Source: an uncultured Clostridia bacterium (GTDB lineage Bacteria; Bacillota; Clostridia; Oscillospirales; CAG-382). Taken from it: a DNA stretch of 18,990 bases. The position numbers and the translations under genes are program-made. The DNA lies in assembly GCA_947627335.1 (NCBI GenBank), contig CANQVQ010000022.1, positions 1 to 18,990 on the forward strand, in the 5' to 3' direction. The notes below the pieces were generated by a model. It did not search any database, was not told where the DNA came from, and saw only the letters and a list, made by a program, of their open reading frames with translations. This document shows, piece after piece, positions 1 to 7,503 of the stretch; the first letter of the stretch is position 1; the number at the start of each line of letters is the position of its first letter.

Positions 1-4
1 CTGA

Positions 5-60
5 GCCGCAAGTGGAAAATTCGGCGTTCGCAAAAGTCAACGACTTTTGCGAATTGCGGC
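5..60. repeat. Nested inverted repeat downstream of rsmF
   Basis: A perfect 12-base inverted repeat (27-38 with 42-53, 3-base loop) lies inside a second perfect 7-base repeat (5-11 with 54-60), leaving 15 unpaired bases on the left arm. On the minus strand it lies about 50 bases after the rsmF stop codon. It is followed by a short T-containing stretch rather than a clean T-run, so it could be an imperfect terminator or an RNA 3'-end stabiliser. The window edge prevents a view of what lies further on. Confidence 0.55.
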
Positions 61-65
61 ACAAA

Positions 66-106
66 CCCCCAACGTACCCCCCGTACCCCCCGTTCCCACC
101 GTACCC
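66..106 (-). other. G-rich tract with G-quadruplex pattern after rsmF stop
   Basis: Read on the minus strand, five runs of three to six G (106-104, 97-95, 91-86, 82-77, 70-66) are separated by loops of 3 to 6 bases. This satisfies the usual four-run G-quadruplex pattern. The first G-run includes the last base of the rsmF TAG stop codon, so the structure would sit in the mRNA immediately behind terminating ribosomes. The runs come from roughly 10-base C-rich imperfect repeats on the plus strand. The pattern is seen directly; any folding or function is inferred. Confidence 0.5.
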
Positions 107-1473
107 TACGCGTGGAGACGCAGACCCTTCGGGTAGTGGTTTTTCGCGACGCCGTTCGACAGCTTGGCGCCGCCGAGGGGCAGCCCGGCGAGGGTGACGA
201 CGCCCCAGCCGGACGCGGGACCGTCAAGCGGGATCTCCGCGCCGGAGAGGTATGCGGCGACACGCGGGTCGCCCGGGGACAGCAGGATCTTCCGCAGGAA
301 GCGCTCGGAAAACGCCTTGAAGAACTGATGGTGCGGCACGAGCCGCCCTTTTTCGACGGTTCCGAGCGTCACCCCGGCGGCGAACACGTTCTCCGGCGGC
401 ACCGGGAACGGGCAGACCGCGATCCGCCGCGCACGCCCGAACGCGCAGAGCGACAGGTCCGCGTAGGAAAGCAGCGTATCCGCGAGGAACTCCTGCACGG
501 CGTAGGCTTCCTCCGCCGTGAGCGGCAGCCGCGCATCCGGGAACGGCAGCGACGCGACCGGCTCGCCGTCGGGGGTGCGCCGCAGCAACGCGAAGAACTG
601 CCCCTCGCCGGGCGCGATATGCGGGTACCACCGCCGCGCAGACGGCAGCCCGACCCCGGAAACCGTGACGCCGCACAGTGCCTCCGGCACGTCGCACGGG
701 GCAAACGACGGGTGCGCGTCGAGGAACGCAAGCACGACCTGCTCGTTCTCCGCCGGTGCAAACGTGCAGGTCGAATAGAGCAGATAGCCCCCGGGAGCGA
801 CGGTTTTCGCCGCCTCCGCGAGCAGCATCGCCTGTCGCTTCGCGCAGTAACCCGAGGCGGACGGCGACCATTCGGCGATCGCCGCCGGGTCCTTGCGGAA
901 CATCCCCTCGCCGGAGCAGGGCGCGTCCACCAGCACGAGGTCGAAGTAGGACGGGTACCACGCCGAGATCCGCTTCGCGTCCGCGTTGGTCACGAGCAGG
1001 TTCGCGAACCCCATCCGTTCGAGGTTGCCGCAAAGCACCTTGCAGCGTGCGGGCTGGATCTCGTTGGACACCAAAAACCCCGTCCCGCCGTCGTAGCAGC
1101 CGATCCCGGACGCGAGCTGGACCGACTTCCCGCCCGGTGCGGCGCACAGGTCGAGACACTTCATGCCCAGACGAAGCGGTGCGGCACTCACCGTCGCCAT
1201 CGCCGACGGGTCCTGCACATAGAACGCCCCCGCGTGGTGCAAGGGCTGGTTCCCCGGCGACGGGCAGTCGAATCGGTACGCCCCCGGCAGGTACGGGATC
1301 CGCTCGACCGGAAACGGGCAGACCCGCTCGAACGCCGAACACCGCCCGGCGGGCACGAACAGCGCCCGCTCCGCTTCCGACGCGTAGGACGCGAAGAACC
1401 GCAGTCCGTCCGCCCCCAAAAGTTCCTCCATGCGCTCCCGAAATGCCGCCGGGAGACGGTCGTTTATGCCCAT
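106..1473 (-). CDS. rsmF: RsmF-like 16S rRNA (cytosine-C5) methyltransferase, NOL1/NOP2/Sun family
   Basis: This 455-residue protein is a SAM-dependent m5C methyltransferase of the Sun/NOL1 family; RsmF-type members modify a cytosine of 16S rRNA in the cytoplasm. The SAM-binding motif LDLCAAPGGKS is at residues 107-117. DAPCSGEG at 183-190 holds the product-release cysteine C186, and STCT at 234-237 holds the nucleophile C236. The C-terminal part, with the ending KNHYPKGLR, matches the RsmF/YebU-type RNA-binding extension and the length is typical. The ATG at 1473 is chosen because AAAGG precedes it by about 8 bases and the fold begins there; a much longer upstream reading frame exists but has no support. 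It lies 71 bases beyond the 66-residue membrane protein gene, separated by a hairpin. The exact target base cannot be told from sequence. Confidence 0.93.
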   Translation of the reverse strand: MGINDRLPAAFRERMEELLGADGLRFFASYASEAERALFVPAGRCSAFERVCPFPVERIPYLPGAYRFDCPSPGNQPLHHAGAFYVQDPSAMATVSAAPLRLGMKCLDLCAAPGGKSVQLASGIGCYDGGTGFLVSNEIQPARCKVLCGNLERMGFANLLVTNADAKRISAWYPSYFDLVLVDAPCSGEGMFRKDPAAIAEWSPSASGYCAKRQAMLLAEAAKTVAPGGYLLYSTCTFAPAENEQVVLAFLDAHPSFAPCDVPEALCGVTVSGVGLPSARRWYPHIAPGEGQFFALLRRTPDGEPVASLPFPDARLPLTAEEAYAVQEFLADTLLSYADLSLCAFGRARRIAVCPFPVPPENVFAAGVTLGTVEKGRLVPHHQFFKAFSERFLRKILLSPGDPRVAAYLSGAEIPLDGPASGWGVVTLAGLPLGGAKLSNGVAKNHYPKGLRLHA

Positions 1474-1503
1474 TTTGTAACCTTTCTGTCCAATAAAAGG
1501 AAC

Positions 1504-1535
1504 GGGGAACCGTGCGAAAGCTCCGACGGTTCCCC
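1504..1535 (-). terminator. Hairpin at end of the opp operon, before rsmF
   Basis: A perfect 10-base stem (1504-1513 with 1526-1535) has a 12-base loop. On the minus strand the stem is followed by GTTCCTTTTATT, a broken T-run, so it looks like a moderate intrinsic terminator closing the transporter operon. I see no good promoter between it and rsmF, so rsmF may depend on read-through. Confidence 0.6.
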
Positions 1536-1544
1536 AAAATCCGT

Positions 1545-1745
1545 TCAATGCAGCAGGACCGGCAAGGCCGCGAGCAGCCAGACCAACAGCAGGACCCCCA
1601 CCGCCACCGGCACCAGAATCAGCAACGCCGACAGCACCATGGCGAGGAAATCGTGCTTTTCCAGCCCGCCTTCCTGTTCGATTTGTTCCCGCAGCCGGTC
1701 CCGCTTCTCCGGGTCGTCCGGCTTCAGGCGTTTCCTGAAAAGCAT
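1545..1745 (-). CDS. Small membrane protein in the opp operon
   Basis: This 66-residue protein has a charged N-terminal half (residues 1-31, rich in K, R, D and E) and a hydrophobic C-terminal half (about 33-65), long enough for one long or two short membrane helices. I do not recognise the family. The ATG at 1745 follows GGGAG at about 8 bases and lies 15 bases after the stop of the oppF-like gene, so it is very probably the last gene of the transporter operon. The topology suggests a cytoplasmic N-terminus with a membrane anchor. It may be an accessory or stability factor for the transporter, but that is inferred only from position. Confidence 0.75.
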   Translation of the reverse strand: MLFRKRLKPDDPEKRDRLREQIEQEGGLEKHDFLAMVLSALLILVPVAVGVLLLVWLLAALPVLLH

Positions 1746-1760
1746 GGCGCCGCTCCCGCG

Positions 1761-3377
1761 TCAGGAATCCTTGCGGGATTCCCGCATCTTCGCACGCGAC
1801 GTGGTGACCTCGAAGAGGTAGTTTCCGTCCTCGTCGAGCTTGCGATCGAGGTTGTGGCACGCCACGAAATGCCCGGGTTCGACCTCCACCAGAGGCGGCG
1901 GCACCCGCGAGCATTTCTCGCACGCCATGAAGCACCGCGTGTGGAACTTGCACCCGGACGGCGGTTTGATCGGGCTGGGAATGTTGCCCTCCAGAATGAT
2001 GCGCTCCTTCGTCAGGCTTTCCTGATCGGTCGTCGGGATGGACGACAGCAGGGCGACCGTGTACGGATGCCGCGGGTCGCGGAAGATCACGTCCGTGGAC
2101 GCGACCTCGACCATGTTCCCGAGGTACATGACCCCGATTCGATCGGAGATATACCGCACAACCGAAAGATTGTGGGAAATAAACAGGTAGGTCAGCTTTT
2201 CCTTTTCCTTCAGCTCCTGCAGCAGGTTGATGATCTGCGACTGGATCGAAACGTCCAACGCCGACACGCACTCGTCGCAGACGACGAACTTCGGACGCAC
2301 GGCGAGCGACCGTGCGATGCAGATCCGCTGGCGCTGACCGCCGGAGAACTGGTGCGGATAGCGGTTGTACATATAATTCTGCAGACCGCACTGCTGCATG
2401 ACGTCGAAAACATACTCCTTCATCTTCTTCGAGCCACGCTTGAAGAAGTTGTGCGTCAGCAGCCCCTCCTCGATGATCTGCCCGACCGTCATACGGGGGT
2501 TCAGCGAGGAATACGGGTCCTGGAAGATGACCTGCAGGTCCTTGCGAAGCAGGCGCATCTCCTGATTTTTCAGACGCGAAAGGTCGATCCCGTCGTCGAG
2601 GAATGCGTCGAATTCCGCAAATTCCGCGTCGCCTGCGTGCGCCTTCCGCGCATCGCGGACCGCAGCTTTGGCGGACTCCAGCTCCTTTTCGAGGTTCTTC
2701 TGCGCCTCGTACAGCGGCACTTCCTTTTCACGCAGTTTGGCGAGTTTCGATTCCTGCGAAGCCGTCGAAGCGCCCTTTTCCAGACGCTCGGCGACGATCT
2801 CCTCCACCCGCTCCTGCCGCAGCTTGAGGTCGTCGAGCTGCGCTTGAATCTTCTCGAGACGGGTTTCCAGCCGGAACTGCCTGAGCAGCAGGTCCGCCCC
2901 CGCACGGGTGTCCCGCACGGTGAAACCGCCGAGGATCTTCGCGACGTTGTGCAGCGCCGTCTGGGCTTCCGCGACCGCAAGATTCTTCTCCTGCAGATCG
3001 AAGAAGGTCGCGTCGTCGCCGAGCTGCTCGCACTTTTCCGTCAGCGCCTTCGCCTTTTCCTCCGCCTTGCGGAACTTCGCGACGTAGGATTCCGCCTTCT
3101 TAAGCGTGTCGAAAACGTAGGACGGCGAGATCGAAGCGAGCGAACGCCCGTAGTACATCGTGTTCCCGGCGGTCTGATCGTACAACTGCAGCAACGTCCG
3201 CCCGAGCGTCGACTTTCCGCAGCCGGATTCGCCGACAAGCCCGAAGGTCTCGCCCTCGTAGATGTCGATGCTGATCTCCTCGTTGGCGCGGACATACAGC
3301 CGCTCCCGCTGGAACACCTTCGTCTTCGGCAGCGGGAAATACTTCTTCAGATCACTGATGGACAGTAATTTTTGCAT
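1761..3377 (-). CDS. oppF: OppF-type oligopeptide ABC transporter ATPase with helical insertion
   Basis: This 538-residue nucleotide-binding subunit powers peptide import at the inner face of the membrane. Walker A GESGCGKST is at 49-57, the Q-loop FQDP has Q286, the signature SGGQRQR is at 345-351, Walker B has D368 and E369, and the switch histidine is H402. A C-terminal oligopeptide-transporter extension has C476, C482, C486, C489 and C507. Typical family members have about 320 residues. The excess is a charged, Glu/Lys/Leu-rich, coiled-coil-like stretch at about 85-275, between Walker A and the Q-loop. The ATPase core is intact on both sides, so this is an insertion and not a fusion of fragments. 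The start overlaps the end of the oppD-like gene by 26 bases and has GGGGGAG about 8 bases upstream. Confidence 0.93.
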   Translation of the reverse strand: MQKLLSISDLKKYFPLPKTKVFQRERLYVRANEEISIDIYEGETFGLVGESGCGKSTLGRTLLQLYDQTAGNTMYYGRSLASISPSYVFDTLKKAESYVAKFRKAEEKAKALTEKCEQLGDDATFFDLQEKNLAVAEAQTALHNVAKILGGFTVRDTRAGADLLLRQFRLETRLEKIQAQLDDLKLRQERVEEIVAERLEKGASTASQESKLAKLREKEVPLYEAQKNLEKELESAKAAVRDARKAHAGDAEFAEFDAFLDDGIDLSRLKNQEMRLLRKDLQVIFQDPYSSLNPRMTVGQIIEEGLLTHNFFKRGSKKMKEYVFDVMQQCGLQNYMYNRYPHQFSGGQRQRICIARSLAVRPKFVVCDECVSALDVSIQSQIINLLQELKEKEKLTYLFISHNLSVVRYISDRIGVMYLGNMVEVASTDVIFRDPRHPYTVALLSSIPTTDQESLTKERIILEGNIPSPIKPPSGCKFHTRCFMACEKCSRVPPPLVEVEPGHFVACHNLDRKLDEDGNYLFEVTTSRAKMRESRKDS

Positions 3378-4365
3378 GATCTGCGCTCCCCCTTTCGGAT
3401 TTTTCGGGGTAGAAGCAGCGGACGAGCTGATTTTCGCTCACCGACAGCAGCTGCGGCTCCTCCTCGAGGCACTTTTTCGTACAGTACTTGCACCGCGGGG
3501 CGAACTTGCAGCCCTTCGGGAGATCCAACGGGTGCGGCACGACGCCGGGGATCGGATCCAGCTTCGCCCGGTCGTCGTTGAGCCGGGGAATGGAATACAT
3601 CAGCCCCTCGGTATACGGGTGGCTCTTCGGGCAGTCCGTGAAGATGACCTTCGCCGGAGCCTGCTCGACCACCTGCCCGCAGTACATCACGACCACGTCG
3701 TCCGCCATCTCGTTGATGACCCCGAGGTCGTGCGTGATGAACAGGATGGACGTCCCGTTCTCCTCCTGCAATTCGTTCATCAGCCGCAGGATCTGCGCCT
3801 GAATGGTCACGTCAAGCGCCGTCGTCGGCTCGTCGGCGATCAGGATGTCCGGCTTGCACGCCAGCGCCATCGCGATCATGACGCGCTGCCGCATACCGCC
3901 CGAAAGCTGGTGCGGATACTGCCGCGCAACGGACTCCGGGTTCGGGATCTGCACGGAACGGAGCATCTCGACGCACTTTTCGGCGGCCTGCTTCTTGCTC
4001 ATGCCCTGGTGGATGATGAACGGCTCGGAAAGCTGCCGCTTGACCGAAAAGACCGGGTTGAGCGAGGTCATCGGCTCCTGGAAAATGACCGAAATGCGGT
4101 TGCCGCGGATGTGGTACATCTCCTTCATCGGCAACGTCGTCAGCTCCTTGCCGTCGAACTGGACGGAGCCGTCGGCGATATAGCCGTTCGCGTCCAGCAG
4201 GCGCAGGATGCTCATGGCGGAAACGCTCTTGCCCGAGCCGCTTTCGCCGACGATGCCGAGCGTCCTGCCTTTTTCGAGCTTATACGAAACGTCGTTGACC
4301 GCCTTGACCGTGCCGTTTCGGGTCTTAAAATAGGTATGCAGGTTCTTGACTTCCAGCAATGCCAT
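3352..4365 (-). CDS. oppD: OppD-type oligopeptide ABC transporter ATPase
   Basis: This 337-residue nucleotide-binding subunit is the partner of the OppF-type ATPase. Walker A GESGSGKS is at 40-47, the Q-loop has Q96 (FQEP), the signature LSGGMRQR is at 154-161, Walker B is ILIADEP at 174-180, and the switch histidine is H212. The C-terminal peptide-transporter extension contains C286, C292, C295, C299 and C317. Clustered cysteines here are known from DppD/OppD proteins, and an iron-sulphur cluster has been reported for a thermophilic DppD. Length is normal and there is no insertion, unlike its partner. Its ATG shares one base with the TAA stop of the oppC-like gene (TAATG), so translation is probably coupled. 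Confidence 0.95.
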   Translation of the reverse strand: MALLEVKNLHTYFKTRNGTVKAVNDVSYKLEKGRTLGIVGESGSGKSVSAMSILRLLDANGYIADGSVQFDGKELTTLPMKEMYHIRGNRISVIFQEPMTSLNPVFSVKRQLSEPFIIHQGMSKKQAAEKCVEMLRSVQIPNPESVARQYPHQLSGGMRQRVMIAMALACKPDILIADEPTTALDVTIQAQILRLMNELQEENGTSILFITHDLGVINEMADDVVVMYCGQVVEQAPAKVIFTDCPKSHPYTEGLMYSIPRLNDDRAKLDPIPGVVPHPLDLPKGCKFAPRCKYCTKKCLEEEPQLLSVSENQLVRCFYPEKSERGSADHAKITVHQ

Positions 4366-6311
4366 TACCGATCCACCTCCGACTTCGGGTCAAGGACGTC
4401 ACGCAGGGTGTCGCCGATGACGTTGATACAAATGACCGCCACAGACAGGAACAGGGCGGGGAACACCCATCTCCACCAGTAGGACTGGATCACGATGGCG
4501 TCGTTACAACCGTTGAGCATATTGCCCCACGTCGGACGCGGGAGCTTCACGCCGAAGCCTAAGTAGGACAGCGAAGACTCCGTCAGCATACAGCTCGCGA
4601 AATCCAGCGTCATGGAGACCAGAATGACCGAAATGACGTTCGGCAGGATGTGCTTGAAGGCGATCCGGCGCTCCCGGATGCCCATGGACTTCGCCGCCGT
4701 GACGAACTCCTTCTCGCGTTCCGCCAGCACCTGCCCGCGCACCAACCGCGCAAGCCCGGTCCAGGAAAGCAGACCGAGAATGATCATGATGATGAAGATC
4801 CGTCGATCCTCCGTCACGGTGATGGTCATGCCGAAAATATCCACCTCGCCGCCCTGGAAAATGGACGACAGGATGATCGCGAACGGCAGGAACGGGATGG
4901 ACCCGAAGATCTCCGTCACGCGCATGAGCGCCATATCGACCTTCCCGCCGAAATAGCCGGAAACGCAGCCGATGATGATGCCGATGATGGACGAAACGAT
5001 GACCGCCACCGCACCGATGGTCATGGTCATGCGACCGCCGTTCAGCACACGGTTGAAAATGCTCCGTCCCAGCTCGTCGGTACCCATCAGGTACCCGCTG
5101 TGACCCCATTTTTCAACCAGTTTGCCGTCCTTGACCGCATAATTCTGGAAGCCGACCGAGAACAACCGGTCCGCGGCGCCCGCATCCGTCATGGAATCCG
5201 GCGTATCCGTCTGCCCGAGGGTGTTTCCGCCCCAGCAGTAGACGCGTCCCTGCTCGGTCAGCAGACCGAAGTGCTTCGCACCGCCGGACAACGCCACCGC
5301 CTTGTCCCCTTCCGGGATCTGCGGGACGTTCAGGTCCGCGTTGCCGCCGAGCACGAGGATCTCCCCGTCCTCCAGCAGCACGGCGGCGCTCGAACCGATC
5401 GCGGCAATATCGACGACCTTGCGCTCGCCGACGTACTCCATCGTGTCCACGATGCCGTCCTTGGACTCGTAATTGACGAAACTGCCCGCATTCAGCAGCA
5501 GCAGCTTGCCCTCCTGCGTCATGCCGAGCACCTTGCTCGAGGTGAAAACCAGCTTTTCGATCCGCCCGACGCCCGGACGCATCAGCGAATTGATGTTCGA
5601 CGCACCGTTCGCCTTGTTGCCCCAGATATAGTAACCGCCGTCGTTCATGACGATCGCCGTCATCTGGTTGCCGCAGACCAACTGCTTGACCTGCGAAGCG
5701 TCGACGCCGTCCGTCAGCAGTTCCTCCGGCTCCGGCTCGACCAGCGATTCCGTCAGGCTGCCGATGCCTTCGTACTGCCCGTTGCGCTTATTACCCCACG
5801 CATAGACCTTGCCGCTTTCGCTGATCGCGACGACGTGGTCCGCACCGGCGGCGATGTGCGCGATCTTATCATTGGCGACTTCCTCCGGGATCTCCAGCGA
5901 TTCATCGCCGGACTGGAACCCCGTATACCCCCAGAGGAACGCCTTGCCTTCGTTGTTTACGCCCACGCTGAACTTGCCGTAGGAGGAGATCTCCTTGACC
6001 GAATCCGCAAGCTCCGACGGCACCGCCATCATCGTATAGCCCGGTGATACATTCTGCATCATCGTCTCCGTGTAGCCGGCGTCGAACGGATCGAAGATCG
6101 GTCCGATAAAGACGAACAGGAACAGGCAAAGCAGCACGGCCGTCGCGACGCACGCGGACGGACGGCGGAAAAACCGCTTGAACGCCAGTTTGCCGGGGCT
6201 GTCATACCGCTCGTTTTCCGGCGAAAGCTCCTTCGAGCCGCCGAGGACGCCGCGCTTGAGCCAGCGGAGCGGGGAAACCGTTTTGCGGGAGGATTTCTTT
6301 TCTTCTGCCAT
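4365..6311 (-). CDS. oppC: OppC-type permease with an inserted RCC1-like beta-propeller
   Basis: This 648-residue permease is about twice the usual length. It starts with a basic cytoplasmic region, then TM1 at about 53-72. The canonical GTDELGRSIFNR segment comes at 410-421, followed by five further membrane segments and the EAA loop (about 535-558, EFVTAAKSMG) that contacts the ATPases. Between TM1 and GTDELGR, residues about 101-405 form repeated units of the type 'hxxIAAGxxHxVAIxExGKVYxWG', clearest at 150-173 and 338-361. I count about seven units, starting near 105, 150, 208, 251, 298, 338 and 382. This is the RCC1 seven-bladed propeller pattern. Known OppC topology puts this loop outside the cell. 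GGGAGG precedes the ATG at 6311. The gene begins 14 bases after the oppB-like stop. Both permease halves are intact, so this is an in-frame insertion. Confidence 0.93.
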   Translation of the reverse strand: MAEEKKSSRKTVSPLRWLKRGVLGGSKELSPENERYDSPGKLAFKRFFRRPSACVATAVLLCLFLFVFIGPIFDPFDAGYTETMMQNVSPGYTMMAVPSELADSVKEISSYGKFSVGVNNEGKAFLWGYTGFQSGDESLEIPEEVANDKIAHIAAGADHVVAISESGKVYAWGNKRNGQYEGIGSLTESLVEPEPEELLTDGVDASQVKQLVCGNQMTAIVMNDGGYYIWGNKANGASNINSLMRPGVGRIEKLVFTSSKVLGMTQEGKLLLLNAGSFVNYESKDGIVDTMEYVGERKVVDIAAIGSSAAVLLEDGEILVLGGNADLNVPQIPEGDKAVALSGGAKHFGLLTEQGRVYCWGGNTLGQTDTPDSMTDAGAADRLFSVGFQNYAVKDGKLVEKWGHSGYLMGTDELGRSIFNRVLNGGRMTMTIGAVAVIVSSIIGIIIGCVSGYFGGKVDMALMRVTEIFGSIPFLPFAIILSSIFQGGEVDIFGMTITVTEDRRIFIIMIILGLLSWTGLARLVRGQVLAEREKEFVTAAKSMGIRERRIAFKHILPNVISVILVSMTLDFASCMLTESSLSYLGFGVKLPRPTWGNMLNGCNDAIVIQSYWWRWVFPALFLSVAVICINVIGDTLRDVLDPKSEVDR

Positions 6312-6325
6312 TCGTTTGTCCTCCC

Positions 6326-7375
6326 TTACTTATTGACCCGGATCCGCGGGTCGGCGATCCCGTACGCGATGTCCACGATCAGGTTGCCCAGCAGCCCGAT
6401 GGACGCGTAGAACAGTTCCAGACACAGAACCATGTCCAGATCGTTCGCGGACAGGGATTGGATCAGAATTTTACCCATGCCGTTGAGTCCGAAGATGTTT
6501 TCCAGCATGATCGAACCGGCAAAGATGCTGATGAACCACCCGATCACCAGCGTGATGACCGGAATGAGCGCGTTGCGCCAGGCGTGGCTGTACACGACGA
6601 CCTTTTCCTTAACGCCCTTCGCACGCGCCGTGCGCACGCAGTCCATCGTCAGCGCTTCCGTCATGGAGGCGCGGACGTACCGCGTCATACCGCCGAGCGA
6701 CCCGAAGGTCATGACGATCAGCGGCAGCGCCATGTAATACAACTGGTCTAAAAACTTCTTCATGCCGGTGTAATCGCTGCCCGGCGTCTTCATACCGCTG
6801 ACCGGGAACCAGCCGAGCGTACTCGCAAAGAGCCAGATGAACAGGATCGCGATGATGAAGAACGGGATACTGTACCCGACGATCGTGAACACCTGGATCG
6901 CGCTGTCCCGCTTGCTGCCGCGATGCACCGCGCAGAAAATGCCGAGCGGGATGGTCACCGCCAGCGCCAGAATGACCGAAAAGATGTTCAGGAACATCGT
7001 GTTCTGCATCGGCTCCGCGAGGGCGTCCATAACCGGTCTGTTATACTCGTAGCTGTAGCCGAAGTTGCCCTGCAAAAGCCCTTGGAACTGCCCGTTGACC
7101 GGCGCAAGCCCCATCCAGCCGAGGTATCGCATAAATATGCCGACGTCCTGCGGTTCCCCGTTTTCGTCGTATTTTTTCAGCCCCAGCTCGATTTCCTTTT
7201 CCAGTTTGAACTGTTCCAGACCTTCCGGATCGTTTTTGAAACGAGCTTTATTCTCCTCCGCGATCGCACTTGCGCGGTTGAAAGGGATCAGGTTGTAGAT
7301 CAGATATAGCAGCATCGAAAGGATCACGAACACCAGCAGCATATATCCGATGCGTTTCAATATATATTTTCCCAT
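6326..7375 (-). CDS. oppB: OppB-type oligopeptide ABC transporter permease
   Basis: This 349-residue permease forms the translocation channel with the OppC-type subunit. It shows the family's N-terminal helix (about 8-31), a long extracellular segment, the conserved GNFGYSYEYNRPV region, then five membrane segments, with the EAA loop near ARAKGVKEKVV. The extracellular segment after TM1 holds about 25 to 40 more charged residues (around 38-75) than I expect for standard OppB. I choose the ATG at 7375 because GAGGTG lies 5 bases upstream; a GTG two codons earlier would overlap this binding site. A hairpin lies in the 128-base gap to the binding-protein gene. Confidence 0.94.
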   Translation of the reverse strand: MGKYILKRIGYMLLVFVILSMLLYLIYNLIPFNRASAIAEENKARFKNDPEGLEQFKLEKEIELGLKKYDENGEPQDVGIFMRYLGWMGLAPVNGQFQGLLQGNFGYSYEYNRPVMDALAEPMQNTMFLNIFSVILALAVTIPLGIFCAVHRGSKRDSAIQVFTIVGYSIPFFIIAILFIWLFASTLGWFPVSGMKTPGSDYTGMKKFLDQLYYMALPLIVMTFGSLGGMTRYVRASMTEALTMDCVRTARAKGVKEKVVVYSHAWRNALIPVITLVIGWFISIFAGSIMLENIFGLNGMGKILIQSLSANDLDMVLCLELFYASIGLLGNLIVDIAYGIADPRIRVNK

Positions 7376-7427
7376 ATACACCTCTTTCCCGACCCCGTCC
7401 GTCGGAAGACCCGATCATACGACAAAC

Positions 7428-7448
7428 GGGGCGGTGAAACACCGCCCC
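7428..7448 (-). terminator. Intercistronic hairpin between the binding protein and permease genes
   Basis: A perfect 9-base GC-rich stem (7428-7436 with 7440-7448) with a 3-base loop lies 55 bases after the binding-protein stop codon. On the minus strand it is followed by only GTTTGTCG, so termination would be partial. Such hairpins commonly let binding-protein mRNA accumulate above permease mRNA by stopping some transcripts or protecting 3' ends; that role is inferred here. Confidence 0.65.
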
Positions 7449-7503
7449 ATTGCCCAAATCCGGGTTAAGCCGGAATCGTTATCGATTGCTGTTTGTTTGC
7501 GCC

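Noticed and set aside
112..1821. Long plus-strand open frame opposite rsmF
   Set aside because: Arginine-rich low-complexity product, no ribosome binding site and no family resemblance. It arises from the GC-rich third codon positions of the minus-strand genes.
1474..2391. N-terminal extension of rsmF by about 300 codons
   Set aside because: It runs through the oppF and small membrane protein genes in another frame; the real start has a ribosome binding site at 1473.
1512..4482. Two long plus-strand frames (1512-3368, 3262-4482) opposite oppF and oppD
   Set aside because: They mirror the codon pattern of genuine ABC ATPases with all catalytic motifs on the other strand.
5097..6011. Possibility that the propeller is a separate gene joined by a sequencing error
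   Set aside because: The frame is continuous over 648 codons, both permease parts are complete and complementary, and no start or ribosome binding site occurs within the inserted part.
4650..6047. 465-codon plus-strand frame opposite oppC
   Set aside because: The minus strand encodes a continuous permease with propeller repeats; the opposite product has no domain.
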